The position numbers were made by a program, and so were the translations under genes. Of a stretch of DNA of 64,000 nt, positions 7,676 through 14,042 are shown one piece after another. Source of the DNA: UBA9611 sp965237595 (GTDB lineage Bacteria > Chloroflexota > Dehalococcoidia > Lucifugimonadales > UBA3495). Below the pieces are notes generated by a model that made no database searches, was not told the DNA's origin, and saw only the letters and a program-made list of their open reading frames with translations. The DNA lies in the NCBI GenBank assembly GCA_965237595.1, contig CBDEFY010000004.1:62001-126000 (forward strand). The letters run 5' to 3'. Position 1 is the first letter of the stretch. Every line of letters starts with the position of its first letter.

Positions 7676-8449
7676 CTAAGAGACCCGGGGTTTGCGCCCC
7701 TTGCGGTCCAAGAAATCCTTGAACCCGTCTTCCACGGTCAGTCCCTTGAAACGTCCCTTCCGGCCTTCGATCTCTGCCCGGTATTGGGATTCCAGAGCCT
7801 CGCCGGTGTGCTCCAGCAAAAGAGCCTTGATGTTGGCCACACCCTCGGCCCGGTTCTTGGCAATGCCCGCGGCAGCCTCAACGGTCCGGTCCATCAGGTC
7901 GCCCGACGGCACCAGGTGGTTAATCAGACCGATGTGGTAGGCCTCGTCGGCGAAGACTTCGCGGCCGCTGTAGAGCAGCTCTTTGGCCTTGGGCCATCCC
8001 ACCATGGTGGGCAGGCTCCAAGTGGCGTTCAGTTGGCCGTAATTGACCGCCAGGAACCGGAAGCTGGTCTTTTCGCAGCCCATGAGAAAGTCCAAGCTGG
8101 TGGCCATGACCGTCCCACCACCATAGCATAGGCCGTTGATGGCCCCGATGACCGGTTTGGTAGCGGTGGCCAGGTGCCAGGTGTACTCGGCCCGCGCGGC
8201 AGTGACAACGGTTCGCTCCTCGTCTGAAAACTCCCGGTTCTCGTGGATGTCGGCACCCGCCGAAAATGCCCGTTCGCCAGTGCCGGTTATCACGATGGCG
8301 CCGATGCTGTCGTCCTGCTCCGCCTCGGTTACAAATTCGTCCAATTCCCGCACCAGTTGGAAACTGAGGGCGTTCAAAACCTCAGGCCGATTCAACGTAA
8401 CGATGGCCACCCGGTCCAATTGGTCCGTTTTTATCATCTCGAAACTCAT
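7676..8449 (-). CDS. Enoyl-CoA hydratase/isomerase family protein
   Basis: A 257-aa crotonase-fold protein expected to act on acyl-CoA thioesters. The CoA/oxyanion segment 'RAFSAGADIHENREFSDEE' and the second oxyanion loop 'PVIGAINGLCYGGGT' are clear. The region where hydratases carry the first catalytic Glu reads 'AVNYGQLNATWSLPTMVGWP', with Gln or Asn near that place, so it may be a different crotonase activity. The end 'HTGEALESQYRAEIEGRKGR' is typical. Only a weak ribosome site is seen. IS copy 2 lies 43 bp upstream in the same orientation, so the native promoter is probably displaced and transcription may come from the IS. Confidence 0.87.
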   Translation of the reverse strand: MSFEMIKTDQLDRVAIVTLNRPEVLNALSFQLVRELDEFVTEAEQDDSIGAIVITGTGERAFSAGADIHENREFSDEERTVVTAARAEYTWHLATATKPVIGAINGLCYGGGTVMATSLDFLMGCEKTSFRFLAVNYGQLNATWSLPTMVGWPKAKELLYSGREVFADEAYHIGLINHLVPSGDLMDRTVEAAAGIAKNRAEGVANIKALLLEHTGEALESQYRAEIEGRKGRFKGLTVEDGFKDFLDRKGRKPRVS

Positions 8450-8505
8450 CGCTTCAGCTACTCCCTAACTTCACCCAATCTTTAATAAGAATGAGGTGGA
8501 CCCAA

Positions 8506-9438
8506 TCAGTTGGACAGGTTTGGTGCAAAACTAAGTGGGAGTTCCGCCGTCTTTCCAAGGTCTGAGAATGCTCTGCTTGGTGTCCGTTTCCCATTGATTG
8601 ACCGTTCATCTGATGGCGCCAAGTCTCCTTTGAACACCTCAGCCGGTGTCCGGTAGCCCAAGGCCTGGTGGGGTCTTTGGTTGTTGTAGAAGCTGAAGTA
8701 TGCGTCAAGCCCGGCCTTGGCTTCTCGCCCGTTGGAGTAGGCTTTCAGGTAAACCTCCTCGTACTTAACCGTGCGCCACAGCCGCTCCAACAAGATGTTG
8801 TCGGTGTAGCGTCCCTTCCCGTCCATGCTGATTCTCACTCCGTGCTGCTCTAGGAGACCGGTGAAGGCTTCGCCGGTGAACTGGCTGCCCTGGTCGGTGT
8901 TGAAGACCTCTGGCTTCCCCTTGCCAAGCGCTTCCTCCAATGTCTCGACACAGAAATCAGCATCCAAGGTGTTGGAAAGACGCCAGGCCACCACGTACCG
9001 CGTGTACCAATCCATGATGGCCACCAGGTATAAGAAACCCTTGGCCATGGGGATGTAGGTGATGTCGGCGGCCCACACCTGATTTGGTCTGGTGATCTCC
9101 ATGCCGCTCAGGAGGTAGGGATATAGCCCCGGCTTGCTGGTCCGGGGCCACCGGTAGATGGCACGTAGTCCCATGGTCCGCATCAGACGCTGGACCCGCT
9201 TCCGGTTCACCCTGTGACCTTGAGTGCCCAGCCAGACCCTCATGCGCCGCGACCCGTAGAAGGGGGTACTTAGGTACTGGTGGTCCATCGCCTTCATCAC
9301 CGTCAGGTTCTCCAAGCAAGTCCCCTTGCGCCGGTAGTTTAGGCTGGACCTGCTGATGCTCAGTAAGGCGCACTGTCTCACTGTGGACAAGGCTGGGTGC
9401 CGCCGGTCCACCATCTCCCGCCGCCGCTCCCGGCTCAT
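8506..9438 (-). CDS. IS3-family transposase OrfB (copy 2)
   Basis: A 310-aa DDE transposase nearly identical to copy 1, with the same catalytic motifs (D in WAADITYI, D in NTDQGSQF, E in LLERLWRTV). It lacks four residues of 'GPGHKVYP' just before the core domain ('SKPGLYPYLL' here), and has a few changes near the C-terminus ('TPSRAFSD' versus 'APNGAFSD'). Whether the deletion affects activity is unknown. It overlaps orfA by ATGA. Confidence 0.94.
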   Translation of the reverse strand: MSRERRREMVDRRHPALSTVRQCALLSISRSSLNYRRKGTCLENLTVMKAMDHQYLSTPFYGSRRMRVWLGTQGHRVNRKRVQRLMRTMGLRAIYRWPRTSKPGLYPYLLSGMEITRPNQVWAADITYIPMAKGFLYLVAIMDWYTRYVVAWRLSNTLDADFCVETLEEALGKGKPEVFNTDQGSQFTGEAFTGLLEQHGVRISMDGKGRYTDNILLERLWRTVKYEEVYLKAYSNGREAKAGLDAYFSFYNNQRPHQALGYRTPAEVFKGDLAPSDERSINGKRTPSRAFSDLGKTAELPLSFAPNLSN

Positions 9439-9719
9439 GGACCGAGCCTCTCCGCCAAGAAATCCCGCTCAACCTTCAGTTGGCCGATCTGCTGATAGAG
9501 CCGGGCAACAAGGACCGCATCGCTCTTCTGGCGTTTGTCTTGGTTCCCACCAAAGACGCCGACCGCTCCTTCCAACAAGGACTTCTTCCAGGCCTGGATC
9601 TGCCCGGGATGGACCTCGTAGCGGGCGGCCAGTTGGGCCACCGTCTCTTCACCCTTCACCGCTTCCAGGGCCACCTTGGCCTTGAATGTTGGGCTGTGCT
9701 TCCTCCGCTCTTTTGACAT
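9435..9719 (-). CDS. IS3-family transposase OrfA (copy 2)
   Basis: A 94-aa helix-turn-helix subunit identical to copy 1 except Val for Met in 'FKAKVALEAV'. It has the same GGAGG-preceded ATG and the same four-base overlap with orfB. Confidence 0.93.
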   Translation of the reverse strand: MSKERRKHSPTFKAKVALEAVKGEETVAQLAARYEVHPGQIQAWKKSLLEGAVGVFGGNQDKRQKSDAVLVARLYQQIGQLKVERDFLAERLGP

Positions 9720-9812
9720 GTCCCACTCCTCCCTCACAGCAACAGCTGTGGCTATTTTAGGAGCAGAACTCTCACTTAACCACCCGTCCGAATTTCCGGG
9801 TCCACCTCAGAA

Positions 9813-10151
9813 CGGTCTTCGACTCCGCGGCCCGGGAAGGGAGCCAGTCCGCTCCCGGCGCATCGCGCTACGAGGTCTAATAAAGCATACCAGGCGCGCA
9901 AAGTAAACTTTCCACTCCCCTTTCTAGTTTTCGCCCACCACTCCACGCCAATCCCGCAAATCAATCCCGCTCGCCGGAGGTATTTGGGTCTGGGCTCAGC
10001 CCAGTTCTGCCCAGTGTGACCAAGCTCACAGTCCGCCCGTGCCTGCCGTCACGGCCCAATCCGCCAGACGAAGGTTAACTAGATGGTACGACAGCGAAAT
10101 CAAAGGGCCAGGCCGGAGACATAACTCCGGCGGTCCAACCGGGTGAGCAAA
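9813..10151. other. Intergenic region downstream of IS copy 2
   Basis: No gene is seen. It contains one half of a long inverted repeat pair (9973-10004) and a small hairpin CCGGAG/CTCCGG at 10113-10130 shortly before the zinc-ribbon gene. The IS probably split this spacer from the upstream region of the hydratase gene. Confidence 0.5.
9973..10004. repeat. Inverted repeat, left arm (partner at 11846-11877)
   Basis: About 32 bp, GCCGGAGGTATTTGGGTCTG followed by GGCTCAGCCCAG. Its reverse complement matches 11846-11877 with only a few changes. Each arm contains a small palindrome CTGGGC/GCCCAG. The pair brackets the zinc-ribbon and quinone oxidoreductase genes. Confidence 0.7.
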
Positions 10152-10580
10152 ATGTTGTGCCGATTCAAGAGTTGCGGAAAATGCGGCGGAGACCTGGTAT
10201 TGGACGACGATGAATGGCGCTGCTTCCAATGCGGCCGGATCTACTATCCCCAGCGGTCTGCCATGGAACTGCTGCTGGACCCGATGGAGGTCCACCATCC
10301 ACTGTCCACCGACGTTTCGCCCGGCGAGGAATACCTGGACCGCAAACGGCGCAAGGCTCGCCGGTCGCCCCGCCGAATCAACTCCGCAATCGCGGCCAAG
10401 CAGCGCAGCGAGGAAATCTGGTGGAGCGCCAACCAACAGGTGATCCACCACCTCGACCAAGGCAAGACGGTCCGAGAGATAGCAGAGATTGTTGGCCGCG
10501 GTACCCGCCAGATCAGAATGGTCCGGGAGCGGCTCTGCGACCTGCGCTCCACGGCACTGGAGCCGGTGGCCGCCGATTAA
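10152..10580 (+). CDS. Small zinc-ribbon protein with C-terminal helix-turn-helix
   Basis: I do not recognise the family. The 142-aa product has a rubredoxin-like zinc ribbon (Cys at about 8, 11, 24 and 27: 'CGKCGG' and 'CFQCGRIYYP'), then a very basic linker ('RKRRKARRSPRR', residues 76-87). The C-terminal half contains 'KTVREIAEIVGRGTRQIRMV', which looks like a helix-turn-helix. A DNA- or RNA-binding regulator is the best guess. The ATG at 10152 is preceded by GGTGAGC; an in-frame GTG at 10143 is possible. It is followed by a strong hairpin (10759-10797) and bracketed by the inverted repeat pair at 9973 and 11846. Confidence 0.65.
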   Translation: MLCRFKSCGKCGGDLVLDDDEWRCFQCGRIYYPQRSAMELLLDPMEVHHPLSTDVSPGEEYLDRKRRKARRSPRRINSAIAAKQRSEEIWWSANQQVIHHLDQGKTVREIAEIVGRGTRQIRMVRERLCDLRSTALEPVAAD

Positions 10581-10758
10581 GAAAATCAGACATTCGTTCC
10601 ACCTCCTCCCCTTCGACGAGCCGGGGCCGTTGATGGTGCTCCCTTTCCATCAAGCCTGGTCCCGGCCAACGTCGCCCGGCAGTGCCGCCGGGCGTTCAAG
10701 GAGGCAGCGGCCCAAAACCCCATCCCGCTTCCCAGCTTAGGGCCGGTGTCTTACCACG

Positions 10759-10797
10759 GCGCAGGCGGGTCTCCCGCCCAAGCAGGCCCGCCTGCGC
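10759..10797 (+). terminator. Strong GC hairpin downstream of the zinc-ribbon gene
   Basis: Perfect 11-bp stem GCGCAGGCGGG/CCCGCCTGCGC with a 17-nt loop, followed by TTCCCC rather than a T-run. A second hairpin GCCCGGC/GCCGGGC lies at 10674-10693. It may end the zinc-ribbon transcript, but the weak T-tract leaves this uncertain. The rest of the 10581-10872 gap shows nothing else. Confidence 0.45.
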
Positions 10798-10838
10798 TTC
10801 CCCATTCCCCTCCTTCCCTCCAGCCTCCCCGTGTTGTA

Positions 10839-10867
10839 ACCTAGCCTCAAATTCCTGAAAGCTAGGT
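10839..10867 (+). promoter_or_regulatory. Inverted repeat over the ribosome site of the quinone oxidoreductase gene
   Basis: ACCTAGC (10839-10845) pairs with GCTAGGT (10861-10867), a 7-bp stem with a 15-nt loop. The right arm contains the AGGT that would serve as the Shine-Dalgarno site for the ATG at 10873. It could be a regulator site or an RNA hairpin that hides the ribosome site; no regulator is known. Confidence 0.35.
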
Positions 10868-10872
10868 AGACG

Positions 10873-11844
10873 ATGAAAGCGATACGCGCGTATGAGACCG
10901 GCGGGCCCGAAGTTCTGAAGCTTGAGGATGTCCCCGAGCCGACTCCGGGCTCCGGCCAGGCCGTGGTCGACATCAAGTCCATCGGCGTTAATTACACCGA
11001 CGTTTCCAGCCGTAAGGGCACCAACCCGCCGGCTAGCTTCCCTTGGACTCCAGGACGGGAAGCCTGTGGCGTGGTCACCTCCATCGGCGAAGGTGTTAGC
11101 GAAGTGGCCGTCGGGGACCGGGTGGCCTACGCCATGCACATCGGCTCCTACGCCGAACGTCAGGCGGTACCATCTTGGTTGCTGGTCCGCATCCCGGACG
11201 CGATGGACTTTGCCACCGGCTCAGCAACCCTGCTCCAAGGCATGACCGCCCACTTCCTAGTCTTCGGAATTGCCCGGCTCAATCCCGGCGACCAAGTATT
11301 GGTCCACGCCGGAGCCGGTGGGATGGGGCTCCTTCTGATTCAGTTGCTGAAACTCCTGGGTGTCCAGGTCTTCACCACGGTGTCCACCGAAGCCAAGGCC
11401 GAGTTCGCCAAGCAGGCTGGGGCCGACCAGACCATCCTCTATACCCAACAGGACTTCGAGGCGGAGATCGGGAATGCCACCGGCGGCCTGGGTGTGAGGA
11501 TGGTGCTCGACGCCGTAGGCCAGACCACTTTCGAGAAGGGTCTCAAGTGCCTGGGCCGCCGAGGTTACATGGTGCTGTACGGTCAGGCAGGCGGACCGGT
11601 GACGGACACCGATACACGGGCCCTGCAGAATGGCTCCCTGTTCCTTACCCGGCCCAGCCTGGGTGACTACACAGCAACCCGTGACGATCTGCTGCAGCGG
11701 GCCCAAGAAGTATTGGGTTGGGTCCAGTCCGGCGAACTGAAGCTGCACATAGGCCTGACCCTGCCCCTGGCCGAAGCGTCAGAGGCGCACCGCCAACTGG
11801 AAGGCCGGGAAACCATGGGCAAGATTCTCCTGACCCCAGGCTGA
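10873..11844 (+). CDS. NADPH:quinone oxidoreductase (zinc-free MDR family)
   Basis: A 323-aa QorA-like medium-chain reductase, which passes electrons from NADPH to quinones or enones. The N-terminal substrate domain has 'IGVNYTDVSSRKG' and 'PGREACGVVTSIGEGV'. The Rossmann domain has 'QVLVHAGAGGMGLLLIQL', carrying the AxxGxxG nucleotide motif, and the end 'AHRQLEGRETMGKILLTP' is characteristic. There are no zinc-ligand cysteines. Length matches the family. The stop is followed directly by the right arm of a 32-bp inverted repeat. Confidence 0.92.
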   Translation: MKAIRAYETGGPEVLKLEDVPEPTPGSGQAVVDIKSIGVNYTDVSSRKGTNPPASFPWTPGREACGVVTSIGEGVSEVAVGDRVAYAMHIGSYAERQAVPSWLLVRIPDAMDFATGSATLLQGMTAHFLVFGIARLNPGDQVLVHAGAGGMGLLLIQLLKLLGVQVFTTVSTEAKAEFAKQAGADQTILYTQQDFEAEIGNATGGLGVRMVLDAVGQTTFEKGLKCLGRRGYMVLYGQAGGPVTDTDTRALQNGSLFLTRPSLGDYTATRDDLLQRAQEVLGWVQSGELKLHIGLTLPLAEASEAHRQLEGRETMGKILLTPG

Positions 11845-11845
11845 G

Positions 11846-11877
11846 CTGGGCTGAGCCCAGACCCGGATACCTCCGGT
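11846..11877. repeat. Inverted repeat, right arm (partner at 9973-10004)
   Basis: CTGGGCTGAGCCCAGACCC followed by GGATACCTCCGGT, the reverse complement of 9973-10004 with a few changes. It starts 1 bp after the oxidoreductase stop codon and may also act as a transcript end through its CTGGGC/GCCCAG hairpin. Confidence 0.7.
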
Positions 11878-11926
11878 GGCTGGCCGTAGTTGGCTTGCCC
11901 GATTGTTGCATTACTAACACCGCTCA

Positions 11927-12134
11927 TGGTGAGCTTGTCGAACCACCGCTCAGGGGCAAACCAGGCTTACGGGTAGGCTTGCCGATGCTGGCATTGGAGC
12001 ATGTTTTTTCAGAACTTAACACGGTTGGCGCGCGTAGGGGCGGGTTTGAAACCCGCCCCTACCACGGTGAGGTCAATCCATACTACTCAAATCTTCCCGC
12101 CCGCTCGCTCCTGGTGAGCTTGTCGAACCACCGC
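11927..12134. repeat. Intergenic repeats: two 23-nt direct copies and a palindrome
   Basis: The 315-bp gap after the oxidoreductase has no gene. It contains two identical 23-nt copies (11927-11949 and 12112-12134) built on TGGTGAGCTTGTCGAACCAC, a sequence type I recall as a dispersed bacterial repeat. Between them is a 29-bp palindrome at 12034-12062 with GTAGGGGCGGG ends. The palindrome belongs to the same style as the one at 16211-16245. Confidence 0.65.
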
Positions 12135-12159
12135 GCCGACCGGGCCGCGTTTGGCCTAA

Positions 12160-12912
12160 TTATTGGGCCGTCCAACCGCCGTCAATGACCAATTCGCTGC
12201 CGGTAACGAAGGACGCCTCGTCGGAAGCCAGGTACAGGACTCCGTAGGCCACGTCCTCAGACTCTCCGTAGCGGCCCAGGGGGATCCGGGAGACCATCAA
12301 CTGCCGTACGGCCGGGTCGGACCGGCGCGCCTCGGTCATGGGGGTGACGATGGGACCGGGGTGCACCGAGTTGACCCTGATGCCCTCGGATGCGTACTGG
12401 ATGGCCGCCGACTTGGTGAACAGCCTGACCGCTCCCTTGGACGCCTGGTACTGGGGGCTGCTTTCGTTCATGCCCACCAGCCCCAACTGGGAGGAGATGT
12501 TTACAATGGACCCGCCCCCGGCCTTGCGCATCTCGGGGATAGCGTAGCGGGTGCCGAGAAACACTCCCTTGGCGTTTATATCCATCACGCGGTCCCAATC
12601 AGCTACGGTGGTCTCTTCGATGGTGCTCATGCCGCCGACTCCGGCATTGTTCACCAGCACGTCCAACTTGCCGTAGCAGTCCACCGCCTCGGAGACGGCG
12701 CTCTCCCAGTCCACCTCTCTGGTTACGTCCAGCCGCATAAAGATAGCGTCCCCGCCTTCGCCGGTAATCTTCGCAACCAGACTGTGGCCCTCTTCCTCCA
12801 GCACGTCGCCCACCACCACTTTCGCGCCTTCTTTGGCGAACAACGCCGCCTCAAAGGCGCCCATACCCCGGCTGCCGCCGCTGATGAGAGCTACTTTTCC
12901 TGCTAGGCGCAT
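12160..12912 (-). CDS. Short-chain dehydrogenase/reductase
   Basis: A 250-aa classical SDR using NAD(P)H. Visible motifs: cofactor loop 'ISGGSRGMG', 'LVNNAGVGG', catalytic Ser in 'IVNISSQLGLVG', Tyr-x3-Lys in 'QYQASKGA', and 'HPGPIVTPM'. The C-terminal 'LASDEASFVTGSELVIDGGW' is typical. The nearest to its sequence style are the 3-alpha/beta-hydroxysteroid-type and FabG-like SDRs; the substrate is not predictable. AAGGAG lies 8 nt before the ATG. A second SDR lies 52 bp upstream on the same strand. Confidence 0.92.
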   Translation of the reverse strand: MRLAGKVALISGGSRGMGAFEAALFAKEGAKVVVGDVLEEEGHSLVAKITGEGGDAIFMRLDVTREVDWESAVSEAVDCYGKLDVLVNNAGVGGMSTIEETTVADWDRVMDINAKGVFLGTRYAIPEMRKAGGGSIVNISSQLGLVGMNESSPQYQASKGAVRLFTKSAAIQYASEGIRVNSVHPGPIVTPMTEARRSDPAVRQLMVSRIPLGRYGESEDVAYGVLYLASDEASFVTGSELVIDGGWTAQ

Positions 12913-12964
12913 ATTTGGGCTCCTTGGGAGTGGAGTTTGGTGGGTGGAGTAAAATTCCGCCCTC

Positions 12965-13783
12965 TTAAAACCTCGTCTGTTGATTCATTGGGCTGAAGGT
13001 GATGGGGTGGACGGCAGTCAGACCCGCGTCCACAGGCAGGCAGACCCCCGTGATCCAGCGGGCCTCGTCGCTGACCAGGAACAGGGCCGCGTAGCCAACG
13101 TCCCAGCCGGTGCCCTCAGTTCCCAGCGGTGCGGCGTGGGAGCGGACTTGGCGCAGGTCGTCATTCATTCGCGGGGCTACCATGGGCGTGTAGACGAAGC
13201 CGGGCGCGATGGCGTTGACTCTGATGTTGTCTGCGGCGTGGTCTGCTGCCATTGAGAAAGTCAGCCCAATCACCCCCGCCTTGGAGGCGCTGTAGGGCGT
13301 GCTGCTATTGGCCCGGAGCCCGGCGATGGACGAGATATTGACAATTGCCCCGCCGCCACCGCTGGCAATCATGTGGGGAATTGTGGCCTTGCTGGCCAGC
13401 ACCATGGTTTTCAAATTGACCGTCATGACCCGGTCCCAGTCTTCTTCGCTGACTTCCACCACCGTGCCCCGCTGGGAGATGCCCACGTTATTGTCCAGGA
13501 TGTCCACCCGGCCGTAACGCTCCATGGCCGCTTGGGCCATCCGTTCACAGTCCTCCAGCTTGGTCATATCGCCCTGGATGGTGGAGGCGACGCCGCCCTC
13601 TTCCTGAATATCCTGAAGAGTCTCCCGGGCCCGTTCTTCCTGGAAATCCACCAAAAGCACTTTGGCCCCCTCCCTGGCGAACAAGATGGAAGCCGCCTTG
13701 CCGTTGCCCACTCCTTCGCCACTGGAACCGGCGCCGGTTACGATTGCCACCTTGCCTTCAAGTCTGGGGGGTCGGTCCACCAT
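12965..13783 (-). CDS. Short-chain dehydrogenase/reductase
   Basis: A 272-aa SDR. The cofactor loop is unusual: 'VTGAGSSGEGVGNGKAASIL', longer than TGxxxGIG. Other motifs are standard: 'ILDNNVGISQRG', 'IVNISSIAGLRANSS', Tyr-Lys in 'PYSASKAGV', and 'VNAIAPGFVYTPM'. The start is set at the ATG 13781-13783, with GGAG closely upstream; a GTG at 13792 is in frame. It sits upstream of another SDR in the same direction and is divergent from the NYN gene. Confidence 0.9.
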   Translation of the reverse strand: MVDRPPRLEGKVAIVTGAGSSGEGVGNGKAASILFAREGAKVLLVDFQEERARETLQDIQEEGGVASTIQGDMTKLEDCERMAQAAMERYGRVDILDNNVGISQRGTVVEVSEEDWDRVMTVNLKTMVLASKATIPHMIASGGGGAIVNISSIAGLRANSSTPYSASKAGVIGLTFSMAADHAADNIRVNAIAPGFVYTPMVAPRMNDDLRQVRSHAAPLGTEGTGWDVGYAALFLVSDEARWITGVCLPVDAGLTAVHPITFSPMNQQTRF

Positions 13784-14042
13784 GGGCTCCACCTCTAAAA
13801 TTTATCGCCGGTCCCCAGATATCGGGGGTAACCGGTGGGATACAACCGAAAATCGGCCTGACTTACATTGGGGTACAATCTAGTAAACTGCACCCATTGT
13901 CAAGATTGGTGGTCCGGCTGGCGGAATTCGTCGGCCGTCCCAAATGCGCCGCACGGTTTCTTGACTCCAACTGGGCAGCACTCTACACTGGTAGTGACAC
14001 TCATTGCTGCGCCTGAAACCGGCCACCGGGACGAATTACTGC

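Larger units (their letters stand above)
8492..9809 (-). mobile_element. IS3-family insertion sequence, copy 2 (inverted)
   Basis: A 1318-bp copy of the element at 3847-5176, in opposite orientation, with ends TGAGGTGGACCC (8492-8503) and GGGTCCACCTCA (9798-9809). A 3-bp target duplication GAA is visible at 8489-8491 and 9810-9812, as expected for IS3-type insertion. The 12-bp difference from copy 1 is an in-frame deletion in orfB. The intact duplication suggests this copy inserted on its own and has not recombined since. Confidence 0.94.

Noticed and set aside
3847..9809. Composite transposon made of the two IS copies and the enclosed genes
   Set aside because: The outer flanks do not match (ATG versus GAA), and copy 2 has its own intact GAA target duplication, so the copies seem to have inserted separately.
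13868..14042. Longer N-terminus for the NYN protein from a TTG at 14004
   Set aside because: The extra residues do not belong to the NYN fold, and the ATG at 14043 sits right before it; neither has a strong ribosome site.
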